From: Povalibacter uvarum
Lineage (GTDB): Bacteria; Pseudomonadota; Gammaproteobacteria; Steroidobacterales; Steroidobacteraceae
Direction of reading: 5' to 3'
NCBI RefSeq assembly: GCF_014202975.1
Contig: NZ_JACHHZ010000006.1
Location: forward strand, 124,001 to 188,000
DNA: 64,000 nt
Of the stretch, positions 16,625-24,795 are shown in pieces (positions within the stretch are counted from its first letter, which is position 1; every line of letters starts with the position of its first letter). The notes under the pieces are model-generated. The model was not told the DNA's origin. It made no database searches and saw nothing but the letters and a program-made list of their open reading frames with translations. Made by a program: the position numbers and the translations under genes.

Positions 16625-17572
16625 ATGCACCGCAATCGCCATCACGCTGCTGCTTCCGCTGCACGTCCGGACACTCGACGCATCATCCGGTTGGCAGGGT
16701 CCCTGCTCCTGCTCGCCGGACTCGCATGGCTCGCTGACGCGGATGCAGCTTCGGGTCTGTGCCAGGAAGGCCGCTGCGGCAGCACGACCTCCGACGCAAC
16801 CGCTGCGCCGGATCGCGGCACGCTCGATTTCGCAGCGACTCGCCGACTGTCCGCAACGGGCGCAACCGGCCGGCGCGGCGAGCTGTCGAGCCAGGAATTC
16901 TTTTCGTTCAGCGGTGTCGGCGCCATCGTCTGCACGGTGAACGGCGAACAGCGCATGGCGACGGCATTCCTCGTCGGCGCCTTCGACATCGGCGTGACCG
17001 TCGCACACACGTTCGAAGGACCCGACGGCACGGTCGCTCCCGAGAACTGCATTTACACCAGCACGGACTCACTCGGACAGATTCGTGAGCGCATCCCCGT
17101 CATCTCGATCAAGTCCCAGTGGGCAGCCGAAGCCGGTGCCGCCGGCCATGCCGCCAAGGACTTCGCGGTGATCCGACTCAGCGAACCTTCGAACTACGCG
17201 CAGCGCACGATGCCGATGGGCAAATTCTCAGGCGCCGCCGTGAGCGTGCTGATGATCGGCTTCCGCAGCGACATGGAATCCGATCCGATGAAGAGCAAGA
17301 GCCGCGGCACGGTCTATGAGCGCAAGGTCAACGGCCTCTCGCTCGCCAGCCTCGAAGGTTTCACGCACGACATCGACGCCCGCGGCATCGCCGCCGGATC
17401 TCCCGTCATCGACGAACGCACCGGCGTCATCATCGGTATCCACACCGTCCCCTCGCGCCCGTCAGCCGGCGTGGTACGCAACACGATGATCACGATGAAC
17501 GACTGGCTCGAGCAGACCCTGCGCACCGAAATGCAGGCCGGCGACGAGAAAGGCGCGAATTCGAATCTCTGA
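16625..17572 (+). CDS. Secreted trypsin-like serine protease (S1-type fold)
   Basis: A 315-residue protein with an N-terminal signal sequence or anchor (hydrophobic stretch about residues 21-38, ending near ADA). A chymotrypsin-fold catalytic triad can be placed: His in GVTVAHTF (near 126), Asp in KDFAVIRL (near 181) and Ser in GIAAGSPVID (near 261), where GNSGSP-type loops lie in relatives. Cysteines in CQEGRCG and the IVCTV/ENCIY pair suggest disulfides outside the cytoplasm. It most resembles the V8/glutamyl-endopeptidase-like branch. The substrate is unknown, and no neighbouring gene suggests one. The start at 16625 is the first ATG; a later start is possible. Confidence 0.8.
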   Translation: MHRNRHHAAASAARPDTRRIIRLAGSLLLLAGLAWLADADAASGLCQEGRCGSTTSDATAAPDRGTLDFAATRRLSATGATGRRGELSSQEFFSFSGVGAIVCTVNGEQRMATAFLVGAFDIGVTVAHTFEGPDGTVAPENCIYTSTDSLGQIRERIPVISIKSQWAAEAGAAGHAAKDFAVIRLSEPSNYAQRTMPMGKFSGAAVSVLMIGFRSDMESDPMKSKSRGTVYERKVNGLSLASLEGFTHDIDARGIAAGSPVIDERTGVIIGIHTVPSRPSAGVVRNTMITMNDWLEQTLRTEMQAGDEKGANSNL

Positions 17573-17682
17573 TCTCAGCAGCGGGTAGGCCCCACCGACC
17601 AAGAGGCGACCTGCGGCAGCATGAGCTGCCGCAGGGAAGCCCTTCCGCGGCATCCGTAAGTCAATTGCTGTCTGCCCCTTCC

Positions 17683-17753
17683 TGTGGGTCCGGCTTTAGC
17701 CGGACGTCATGCGAAGCATGCCTTTCGGCATAACGTCCGGCCCGGCCCCCACA
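17683..17753. repeat. REPIN-like GTGGGTCCGGC palindrome, copy A (degenerate)
   Basis: A 71-base copy of a four-member family in this window. The left hairpin TCCGGCTTTAGCCGGA is intact; the inner region (ATGCGAAGCAT, GCCTTTCGGC) and the right arm are altered. It lies between two same-strand genes in the gap 17573-17870. Confidence 0.8.
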
Positions 17754-17805
17754 ACGGAGCCCGCCGCGGCGGCATCCCCGGAACCTCCTTCTTCCTCATC
17801 AGTTA

Positions 17806-17819
17806 TAGGACCAGTCCTA
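17806..17819. promoter_or_regulatory. Perfect TAGGAC-CA-GTCCTA palindrome upstream of the glycine-zipper gene
   Basis: Six-base perfect inverted arms with a 2-base spacer, overlapping a TATAGG that could serve as a -10 element. It lies 51 bases before the start at 17871. It could be an operator for a dimeric regulator; which one is unknown. Confidence 0.4.
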
Positions 17820-17870
17820 CCGCGGATGGTACGTCGGCGGACAGCGACATCAGGTGAACCAGGAGAACGC

Positions 17871-18398
17871 ATGAACAAATCATTGGTGACTGGATTGGTG
17901 ATCGGCGCAGCCGTCGTGACAGCCGGTGCAGCCATCGGGGGATTGAACGTTTTCGATCGCAAGCCGAAGTATGCGGAAGTGATCGATGTCGATCCGGTGT
18001 CGGAGACGATCCGCACGCCTCGACAGGTCTGCAACGACGAAACGGTGACGCATCAGAAACCCGTGAAGGATGAGAAGCGCATTACGGGCAGCGTGATCGG
18101 CGCCGTGGTCGGCGGCGTGCTGGGCAGCCAGGTCGGCAGCGGCAGCGGTCGCGATGCTGCAACCGTCGCGGGTGCCGCCGCGGGCGGTTACGCCGGCAAC
18201 AAGGTGCAGAAGAAGGTGCAGGAGAACGGCACGTATCAGACCACGGAAACACACTGCGAAACAGTGTACGACAGCAGCGAGAAGGTCATCGGTTACGACG
18301 TCAAATACCGTCTCGGCGATGAGACGGGCACGATCCGCACGAAGGACAAGCCTGCCGACCGCATCCCGGTCGTCGACGGCGAACTGGTCGTGAACTGA
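17871..18398 (+). CDS. Glycine-zipper 2TM domain envelope protein
   Basis: A 175-residue protein with an N-terminal membrane segment (about residues 5-25) and a central glycine-zipper region (GSVIGAVVGGVLGSQVGSGS, near 67-86, then AAAGGYAGNKVQ) typical of the Rickettsia 17 kDa antigen / SlyB-like family that inserts in or stabilises membranes. The C-terminal half carries an ETHCETVYDSSEKVIGYDVKYR segment, often seen in this family. AGGAG lies 6 bases before ATG 17871. Two cysteines could pair. It is a single gene, with a palindrome upstream and a hairpin downstream. Confidence 0.85.
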   Translation: MNKSLVTGLVIGAAVVTAGAAIGGLNVFDRKPKYAEVIDVDPVSETIRTPRQVCNDETVTHQKPVKDEKRITGSVIGAVVGGVLGSQVGSGSGRDAATVAGAAAGGYAGNKVQKKVQENGTYQTTETHCETVYDSSEKVIGYDVKYRLGDETGTIRTKDKPADRIPVVDGELVVN

Positions 18399-18444
18399 CC
18401 GTTCCGCCGGGGCTTCCCCTTTGGCGAAATGACGGATCGCGATA

Positions 18445-18478
18445 GAGTGCAGCGCCGGCCTGGCCCGGCGCTGCACTC
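18445..18478 (+). promoter_or_regulatory. 14-bp perfect stem-loop ending 8 bases before the sirtuin start
   Basis: GAGTGCAGCGCCGG (18445-18458) pairs perfectly with CCGGCGCTGCACTC (18465-18478). No U-run follows. It may end the preceding transcript or control translation of the sirtuin gene, which has no obvious Shine-Dalgarno outside the stem. Confidence 0.6.
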
Positions 18479-18486
18479 ATCGCTGC

Positions 18487-19272
18487 ATGAACGATCACCG
18501 CAACGCCCCCGGCCGCTCATCCACCACGACTGACGCAACGCAGACGCTGCGCAGCCTGCTCGACGCGAGCCGCTACGTGGTCTTCTTCACGGGTGCGGGT
18601 ATCAGCACCGAATCCGGCATCCCCGACTTCCGCAGTCCCGGCGGCGTCTGGTCCAAGATGCAGCCCATCTACTTTCAGGAATTCGTCGCATCGGAGGACA
18701 AGCGCCGCGAAGCCTGGCGTCGTCGTTTCGACAATCGCGATGGCTGGGTCGGCGCACAGCCGAACGCGGGACACATGGCAGTCGCGCAACTGGTCGCCAC
18801 CGGAAAGGCGAAGTCGGTGATCACCCAGAACGTCGACAACCTGCATCAGGCCTCGGGTGTGCCCGAGAACCGCATCATCGAGCTCCACGGCAACGCGACG
18901 TACGCCACGTGCCTGTCGTGCCACACGCGCTACGAACTCGTCGACCTGGAGAAGGAATTCCACTCGACCGGCAACGTTGCTCCCTGCAAACGCTGCGGCG
19001 GCATCATCAAGTCAGCGACGATTTCTTTCGGTCAGCAGATGCCCGCGCTGCCGATGCAGCGCGCCCACGAGGAAACGATGCAGTGCGACCTGTTCATCGT
19101 CCTCGGCTCTTCGCTCTCAGTATTCCCCGCCGCCGATTTCCCTCTGCGCGCCCGGCAGAAAGGCGCCGCCCTCGTGATCATCAACCGCGATCCGACGCAG
19201 ATGGATGATGTCGCGGATGTAGTGATACACGCGGGGATCGGGGAGACGATGGGTCACTTGCTCTGCAGGTAG
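18487..19272 (+). CDS. Sir2 family NAD-dependent protein deacylase
   Basis: A 261-residue cytosolic sirtuin that removes acyl groups from lysines using NAD. The family motifs are all present: FFTGAGISTESGIPDFR (near 34-50), TQNVDNLHQ (near 117), catalytic His in IELHGN (near 136), a zinc site of four cysteines (CLSC near 143 and CKRC near 170), and GSSLSVFPAADFP near 213. Class III-type residues for desuccinylation (Y and R after the GAGIS motif) are not obvious. ATG at 18487 follows a long hairpin. Its 3' end overlaps the convergent amidohydrolase gene by 19 bases. Confidence 0.95.
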   Translation: MNDHRNAPGRSSTTTDATQTLRSLLDASRYVVFFTGAGISTESGIPDFRSPGGVWSKMQPIYFQEFVASEDKRREAWRRRFDNRDGWVGAQPNAGHMAVAQLVATGKAKSVITQNVDNLHQASGVPENRIIELHGNATYATCLSCHTRYELVDLEKEFHSTGNVAPCKRCGGIIKSATISFGQQMPALPMQRAHEETMQCDLFIVLGSSLSVFPAADFPLRARQKGAALVIINRDPTQMDDVADVVIHAGIGETMGHLLCR

Positions 19273-20555
19273 TCCACCGCCACCGCCGTCAACGCCCTCT
19301 GCGCCACCGCGATCGCCGGCTCATCGATATAGAACAACGGCGAATGATTGCTCGGCGCATTGACAACGTCGGTGTTCGTCGGCGTGACGCCGACGTAGAA
19401 GAAGAAGCTCGGCGCGTGCTGGCCGAAGAACGAAAAATCCTCGGCACCGGTCTGCAGCGGCGTGACCACTACTTTGTCGGCTCCTGCGATCCGGCGCAGC
19501 GAAGGCAGCGTGCGCTCGACGAGTTTCGGATCGTTGTTCACGACCGGGTAGCTGTGGTCGCTCACCGTGAGCTTCGCGGTCGCGCCGCTCGACGAGGCGA
19601 TGTTCTCGGCCGTGCGCCGCATGCGATCGATGATGTCCGCGCGAACTTTCGGATCGAACGTGCGAATCGTGCCGCGCATGCGTGCCGTGTCCGGGATGAT
19701 GTTCTGGCGCACACCGCTGTCGAACTGACCGACGGTGACGACAGCGGGCAGTTCAGTGATGTCGATCTGACGGCTCACGATGGTCTGCAGCCCGACGACG
19801 ATCTGCGAGGCGGCAACGATCGGGTCGACGCCCGACCACGGCCGCGAGCCGTGCGACTGGCGTCCCGTCACGTCGATCTGGAACGTGTCCGCGCCCGCCA
19901 TGAAGGGGCCTGAGCGGTAGCCGATCACGCCGCTCGGAATCGCCGCGGCGACGTGCAGACCAAACACCGCTTCGGGCTTCACTTTGTCGAAGAGCCCTTC
20001 CTTGATCATCGCAGGTGCGCCGCCCTCCTCGCCTTCCGGCGGACCTTCTTCCGCCGGCTGGAAGATGAACAGGATCGTGCCGGGCAGATCCGCACGCAGC
20101 GATGTCAGCGACTGCGCGACCCCCATGAGAATCGCGGTGTGCGCATCGTGACCGCACGCATGCATCACGCCGACCTTCTTGCCCATGAACTCGGAAGTCA
20201 CTGTCGACTTGAACGGCACATCCGTCTGCTCGATGACCGGCAGCGCGTCCATGTCCGCGCGCAACGCGATCGTCGGGCCCGGCTTTCCGCCGCGAAGCAC
20301 CGCCGTGACACCCGTCTTCGCGATACCGGTGCGGACATCGAGACCCAGCTTCTTGAGATGAGCAGCGACCAGCGCCGAAGTACGCGTCTCGCGATTGCTG
20401 AGCTCCGGATGCTGGTGAATGTCCCGGCGCCAGGCGATGACACTGGCATCGACCTTTGCAGTCGCAGCTTCGACCTGCTCCGGCGTCACCGCGCCGAAAG
20501 CGCTGAAGGCGGACAGCGAAAGGGCCGCGAGGATGGCTGTGCGGATCGCGCTCAT
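19254..20555 (-). CDS. Secreted M20 family amidohydrolase
   Basis: A 433-residue metallopeptidase-fold hydrolase of the M20D type (hippurate / N-acyl amino acid / IAA-conjugate hydrolases). It carries a signal peptide (cleavage near AFGA, residue 22). The metal ligands are visible: MHACGHDAHTA (near 131-141), QPAEEG (near 166), GLHV (near 199) and a late NHSP. It would remove acyl groups from amino acids or similar amides in the periplasm. It is convergent with the sirtuin gene. An 88-base gap separates its start from the end of the apbE gene, so it may be read from the cytochrome operon. Confidence 0.9.
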   Translation of the reverse strand: MSAIRTAILAALSLSAFSAFGAVTPEQVEAATAKVDASVIAWRRDIHQHPELSNRETRTSALVAAHLKKLGLDVRTGIAKTGVTAVLRGGKPGPTIALRADMDALPVIEQTDVPFKSTVTSEFMGKKVGVMHACGHDAHTAILMGVAQSLTSLRADLPGTILFIFQPAEEGPPEGEEGGAPAMIKEGLFDKVKPEAVFGLHVAAAIPSGVIGYRSGPFMAGADTFQIDVTGRQSHGSRPWSGVDPIVAASQIVVGLQTIVSRQIDITELPAVVTVGQFDSGVRQNIIPDTARMRGTIRTFDPKVRADIIDRMRRTAENIASSSGATAKLTVSDHSYPVVNNDPKLVERTLPSLRRIAGADKVVVTPLQTGAEDFSFFGQHAPSFFFYVGVTPTNTDVVNAPSNHSPLFYIDEPAIAVAQRALTAVAVDYLQSK

Positions 20556-20643
20556 CAGGGAATCCCCTATGGGTTGTTGTAGCGGCAGAGAACCGCGATG
20601 AACGGACTATAGCGCGCTCGGTCGCGACGGAGCGATGCGCGTA

Positions 20644-21660
20644 TCAGCGCAGAGGTTCGGCGAGATACTTCGCGAATGGCGTCGTCATCCGATGCTCGAG
20701 TCCATCGCCCTTCGCGACGATGAACAGCGCGGGGATCCGCAGCTTCTCCGCAAGTTCATAACCTTCATTCTCGCCCAGCACATTCAGCGCGGTGGCCCAG
20801 GCATCCGCTTCGAGCGCTGTCGGCTGCACGACCGCCACGGAAGCGAGTGCATGCTCGACCGGGCGGCCCGTACGCGGATCGATCGTGTGCGAGTAACGAT
20901 GGCCGTCGCGCATGACGTAGTGCCGATACTCGCCCGATGTGGTGATCGCCATATCGTCGATCTGCGCGATTGCGAACGGCTCAGGTTCGGCATCGACGGG
21001 ACGCTCGATCGCGATACGCCAGGCTGCGCCCTGTGCGTTGCGACCTCGTGCGCGGACTTCCCCGCCGATATCGATCATGAAGTTCGCGATGCCCAGAGCC
21101 TCGAACTTCGACGACAGCAAGTCGACGGCGTAGCCCGGTGTGACAGCGTTCAGGTCCACCGTCAGCTCCGGAATCCGCCTGCGAATCGCAAATGGCGTCT
21201 GCCGCACTTCGAGATTGCGATAGCCAACACGCGCTCTCGCCGCGGCGAGCGTCGGCTCATCGGGCAGTTCCTTCATCTCTCCCGCCGGCCCCATGCCCCA
21301 CAAAGTCACCAGCGGCGCCACAGTGATATCCAGCGCGCCACCGGATCGTTCACTCACGACCTGTGCCCCCGTAACGACCGCGACGAACTCACCCGACACG
21401 GCAAACCAGTCCGTCGTCCCACTCGCATTGAAGCGTGAAATCTCCGAATCGGGGCGGTACGCCGACATCTGTACGTCGATGGTCGCTAGAACGTCGTCGA
21501 TCGCAACACGCACGGCATGACTGTCGACTCCTTCCGGTGCACCCACGACCTTGACGGAATAGGTCGTGCCCATGGTGGGGCCGGAGAGATCGATGACGGG
21601 CGGCGGCTGATGGCAGGCGGTGACGAGGAATGCGAGCAGCGCAGCGAAGAGTCGGGGCAT
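20644..21660 (-). CDS. apbE: FAD:protein FMN transferase lipoprotein
   Basis: ApbE attaches FMN covalently to threonine or serine of target proteins outside the cytoplasm, or acts in flavin turnover. This 338-residue version has a lipobox (FLVTAC, Cys near residue 16) and the family motifs GPTMGTTYSV, GGALDITVAPLV...WG, and DIGGEVRARG, followed by a late YRHYVMRDGHRYSHTIDPRTG-type segment. ATG at 21660 places the lipobox correctly; an upstream in-frame ATG would not. It is the last gene of the cytochrome operon, 63 bases after the preceding stop. No clear flavinylation motif is seen in the operon's other products, so its target is unknown. Confidence 0.93.
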   Translation of the reverse strand: MPRLFAALLAFLVTACHQPPPVIDLSGPTMGTTYSVKVVGAPEGVDSHAVRVAIDDVLATIDVQMSAYRPDSEISRFNASGTTDWFAVSGEFVAVVTGAQVVSERSGGALDITVAPLVTLWGMGPAGEMKELPDEPTLAAARARVGYRNLEVRQTPFAIRRRIPELTVDLNAVTPGYAVDLLSSKFEALGIANFMIDIGGEVRARGRNAQGAAWRIAIERPVDAEPEPFAIAQIDDMAITTSGEYRHYVMRDGHRYSHTIDPRTGRPVEHALASVAVVQPTALEADAWATALNVLGENEGYELAEKLRIPALFIVAKGDGLEHRMTTPFAKYLAEPLR

Positions 21661-21723
21661 GGGAGCGTGACGAGGTGACGGACTGATCCCGTCAGTTCGC
21701 CACCCCATCGCGCCCCCTGTCAA

Positions 21724-23169
21724 TCACAACGTCTTCATGTACTCCAGCAACACTTCCTTGTCCGGCTCCGGCAACTGGGTCCCGAACAGATGCCCGCCAT
21801 TGCCGTTCGAGCGCTGGCTGACGTCGTGCTTCGTACCGGTCTCGCCAGCCTCGGCTTCGCTCGAGATGAAACCTACGTTCACGGGGTCGTAGACGTCATA
21901 GCCGCGCCAGAACACTGCCGGACGATCCGCGGGTGCCTTGAGCATGTCGCGCAATGTCGGCACTGAGCCGTTGTGGAGGTACGGAGCGCGCAGCCAGATG
22001 CCGTCGAGGAATGCGGGGTTGTAGCCGATGAGATCCTCCTCGAGGAGTCCCTTGCGGTCGATCCCGAACTCCTTGACCTTGTTGTTGGCCACGACGGCAT
22101 GCTCCTTCTTCCACGTCCAGAGCCGCTCCGGATCCGTATCGACGCCGCGCAACTCCATGCGCGTTCCTGTCAGCTCGCTCGCGTGGCAGCGGGCGCACTC
22201 GTGATCGAACACGGCTTTGCCCGCTGTTGCTTTCGCCTCGTCGATCGGCCACGGAAATTTTGGCGGCGCTTTCGCAGAGAGATAGTCCTGCAGCCATTTC
22301 ACCTCGGCGAGGAACTCCTCGTTGCTCTTCGGCCGCGCCCCGAGCAGGCCCAGCGCCGAATCGATGATCACCGAGTAGGTATCGTGGCTGTCGCCGGCCC
22401 AGTTCAGCGTGACCCGCTCGCTGTCGTACTTCTTCAGGTTCCAGATCGAAGGCATGTCGGTGGGGCCGATCGAATCGTCCATCGGCGTGTCCACCATGAA
22501 ATACTTGGTCAGGTTCATCGCATCATCGCGCCCCCGGCCCCACTCCGGGAAATCATGGCGGTAGATCCACTGGAACTGTTCTTCGCGCTCCAGCAGCCGC
22601 TTCTTCGTGATCGGGATCAGCACGAAGCGATAGATGGCGCTGTCGATCCAGGAGAGATCGGTCACCAGATCGATCTCGTGCATGAGATTGTCGGCGTTGA
22701 ACCGGGGATCCTTTGCGCAATCGACGAGGAACCGGAACATCGCTTCCAGGTTGAAAGTGTGCCCGGGTCCCGCGGTCACGAACGTCGGATTCTCATCGGC
22801 GATGCGCCGATAGCTGCCGGTATGACAGACAGCGCAGTTGTTGCCGATGCGCTCGAATCCGATCACCTTCTTCACGAAGCCGACCGGCAGCTCCTGTCCC
22901 TGCTCCCACGCAAATCCGAACGAAGCGAACCCGTTCGGCCCCGGAATCTTTTCCGGGAACATCCGCGGCAGTACGTAGAAGATCCAGTAGGGAATGCCCG
23001 CGTCACGCTCGCCGCCGATCGATCCGTACTTGAACCGCATCTCGGGATCGCCCGTTATCCACTCGGGCTGCGGCTCCTCGCGGAAGAATTTGTACCAGGT
23101 GAACAAACCACCGATGGCGATGAGCACCGTCAGTATGAGGCCGACGCGAAGCAGCTTCCGTTTGGTCAT
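21724..23169 (-). CDS. Diheme c-type cytochrome, peroxidase/RoxA-like (paralogue 1)
   Basis: A 481-residue periplasmic protein anchored by one N-terminal helix (about 7-26). It has two heme c sites, CAVCH (near 111) and CARCH (near 327). After the second comes the family block LRAPYLHNGSVPTLRD, typical of the bacterial diheme cytochrome c peroxidase / MauG / RoxA superfamily. A start block (FKYGSIGGERDAGIPYW) and an end block (GTQLPEPDKEVLLEYMKTL) are shared with the adjacent paralogue. ATG at 23169 has GAAGGAG upstream at good spacing. The reaction could be peroxide reduction or an oxygenase-type reaction; substrate not known. It lies 15 bases after the upstream gene in a tight operon. Confidence 0.88.
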   Translation of the reverse strand: MTKRKLLRVGLILTVLIAIGGLFTWYKFFREEPQPEWITGDPEMRFKYGSIGGERDAGIPYWIFYVLPRMFPEKIPGPNGFASFGFAWEQGQELPVGFVKKVIGFERIGNNCAVCHTGSYRRIADENPTFVTAGPGHTFNLEAMFRFLVDCAKDPRFNADNLMHEIDLVTDLSWIDSAIYRFVLIPITKKRLLEREEQFQWIYRHDFPEWGRGRDDAMNLTKYFMVDTPMDDSIGPTDMPSIWNLKKYDSERVTLNWAGDSHDTYSVIIDSALGLLGARPKSNEEFLAEVKWLQDYLSAKAPPKFPWPIDEAKATAGKAVFDHECARCHASELTGTRMELRGVDTDPERLWTWKKEHAVVANNKVKEFGIDRKGLLEEDLIGYNPAFLDGIWLRAPYLHNGSVPTLRDMLKAPADRPAVFWRGYDVYDPVNVGFISSEAEAGETGTKHDVSQRSNGNGGHLFGTQLPEPDKEVLLEYMKTL

Positions 23170-23184
23170 GATGACTCCTTCGGC

Positions 23185-24795
23185 CTAGAACGTCTTCAGA
23201 TACTCCACCAGCGCATCCTTTTCCTCGTCCGACAACTGCGTCCCGTACGCCGCGCCCTCATGACCGGCGTTCGAATTGCCGGGCTGCTTCGTGTCGTAGA
23301 GGAAGAAGTTCCGGCCGTACCGGCTCGCCTCCGTGTGGACGAAGCCCATGCGAACGGTGTCGTACACATCGTCGCCACGATAGAAAGTCGGCGGACGAGA
23401 GGCTGAGGGCTCGAGCAGATCGCGAAGCGTCGGCACCGAACCGTTGTGCAGGTACGGAGCGCGGAGCCAGACGCCATCGAGCGGCGCGTTCGCGTAGCCG
23501 AATGTCTTTCGATAGTGGCAGTAGCGATGCGGATAGCCGGCGTAGATCGTGCCGAGCTGCACGACGAGGTCGTAGCTGAACGAATCGAGACGATGCCGAT
23601 CGGTGCCGACGTCTTCGATCCGCGTGATCCGGCCGACGTAGGGACCATACAGCGCCGCGTCGTTCGGCTCACTCTTCAGGCAATCACGTGAAGTATCGCC
23701 GCCCGGCGGACTGAACTCGCGGCCATTCGTGCCGTGGCATCCTGCGCAGTAGTGCGCGTAGATCGGCTGGCCCTTCGCCGCGAGCGCCTGGTCGACGACC
23801 TCTGATTTGAGCTTCGGCGGCTCGGCCGTGAGCAGCCATTGTTCGATGCGGCCGATCGCCTTCAGGTCGATCGTCGGAGGCGTGGTGCCCGTACCGAACG
23901 CCGCATTCTTGTTCCGCTCCTCCGACATCACATTGTTCCCGTCCCAATGCAGCTGCATTCCTTGTCGCGGCTTCTGCAACCAGATGGATGGGAAATCGAC
24001 GGCCGCGTTGCGCTCTCGCGCGGCGATGCGATCGAGCGGGAAGTTGAACAGCACCTTGTTCGGGTTGAAGGTATCCGTGCGCCCCGGTCCCCACGGCGTG
24101 TCATTCAGCAGCGGACCGAAGCGCCCGCCCAGCATCGTGAGCCGCTCGCGCATCAGCCAGATCGCAACCGGGTAGACGAGGTGTCGATCGAGCACGCCAA
24201 GGTGCTCGCCGCGCTCCTCCATCGCTCTGGCGATCTCGGGAACGATCACGTCCTTGCGGAACGCGGGATCGGCGGAGCATTCGAACAGGAACTTCTGGAA
24301 GTCGAACAGGTTGAACGTATTCGCCGGCATGCCGAGCACGACGAGCGGCTTCTCCTCCGGCGTGTGGCGTACCGTGCTGACGTGACAGACCGCGCAGTTG
24401 ATGAATGTGCGGTCCATGCCGAGGTTGTGCCGCTTCGACATCCCGACCGGCAGGTCCCTGCCCTCTTCGTAGATGAAACCGAGCGACTCGTAACCCGCGC
24501 CCGGCACTGGCATGTGCTTCGAACAGACCCGGGGCATCACCTGGAAGACCCAGTACGGCAGCCCGGACTCCCGCTCGCCGCCCGTCGAGCCGTACTTGAA
24601 GTGTTCCCCGACGTCGGCGTATTCGACCGGACGATCGGCGGTGAAGCGCATCACGAGCAGCAGCGCCGTGATGACCGCGAACACGGTGATCATGATCAGC
24701 AGGATGAAGAGAATCCTCGCCCAGCGTCGCCTCAACAGCTGGGTCAGTGCGGAAGGCGCGAGGTCGCCGGACGTCGATGAGTATCGTTCGTTCAC
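23185..24795 (-). CDS. Diheme c-type cytochrome, peroxidase/RoxA-like (paralogue 2)
   Basis: A 536-residue paralogue of the next gene, with a transmembrane anchor (about residues 27-49), heme sites CAVCH and CAGCH, and the WLRAPYLHNGSVPTLRDLL block. Shared blocks with paralogue 1 run along the whole length, so the pair arose by duplication. I take GTG at 24795 as the start: a GGGAGGG ribosome site lies 5 bases before it, and it overlaps the upstream stop as GTGA, a classic translational-coupling arrangement. An earlier ATG at 24825 would overlap the previous gene by 34 bases and has no such site. A GREFSPPGGD insert after the second heme is not in paralogue 1. Confidence 0.88.
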   Translation of the reverse strand: MNERYSSTSGDLAPSALTQLLRRRWARILFILLIMITVFAVITALLLVMRFTADRPVEYADVGEHFKYGSTGGERESGLPYWVFQVMPRVCSKHMPVPGAGYESLGFIYEEGRDLPVGMSKRHNLGMDRTFINCAVCHVSTVRHTPEEKPLVVLGMPANTFNLFDFQKFLFECSADPAFRKDVIVPEIARAMEERGEHLGVLDRHLVYPVAIWLMRERLTMLGGRFGPLLNDTPWGPGRTDTFNPNKVLFNFPLDRIAARERNAAVDFPSIWLQKPRQGMQLHWDGNNVMSEERNKNAAFGTGTTPPTIDLKAIGRIEQWLLTAEPPKLKSEVVDQALAAKGQPIYAHYCAGCHGTNGREFSPPGGDTSRDCLKSEPNDAALYGPYVGRITRIEDVGTDRHRLDSFSYDLVVQLGTIYAGYPHRYCHYRKTFGYANAPLDGVWLRAPYLHNGSVPTLRDLLEPSASRPPTFYRGDDVYDTVRMGFVHTEASRYGRNFFLYDTKQPGNSNAGHEGAAYGTQLSDEEKDALVEYLKTF

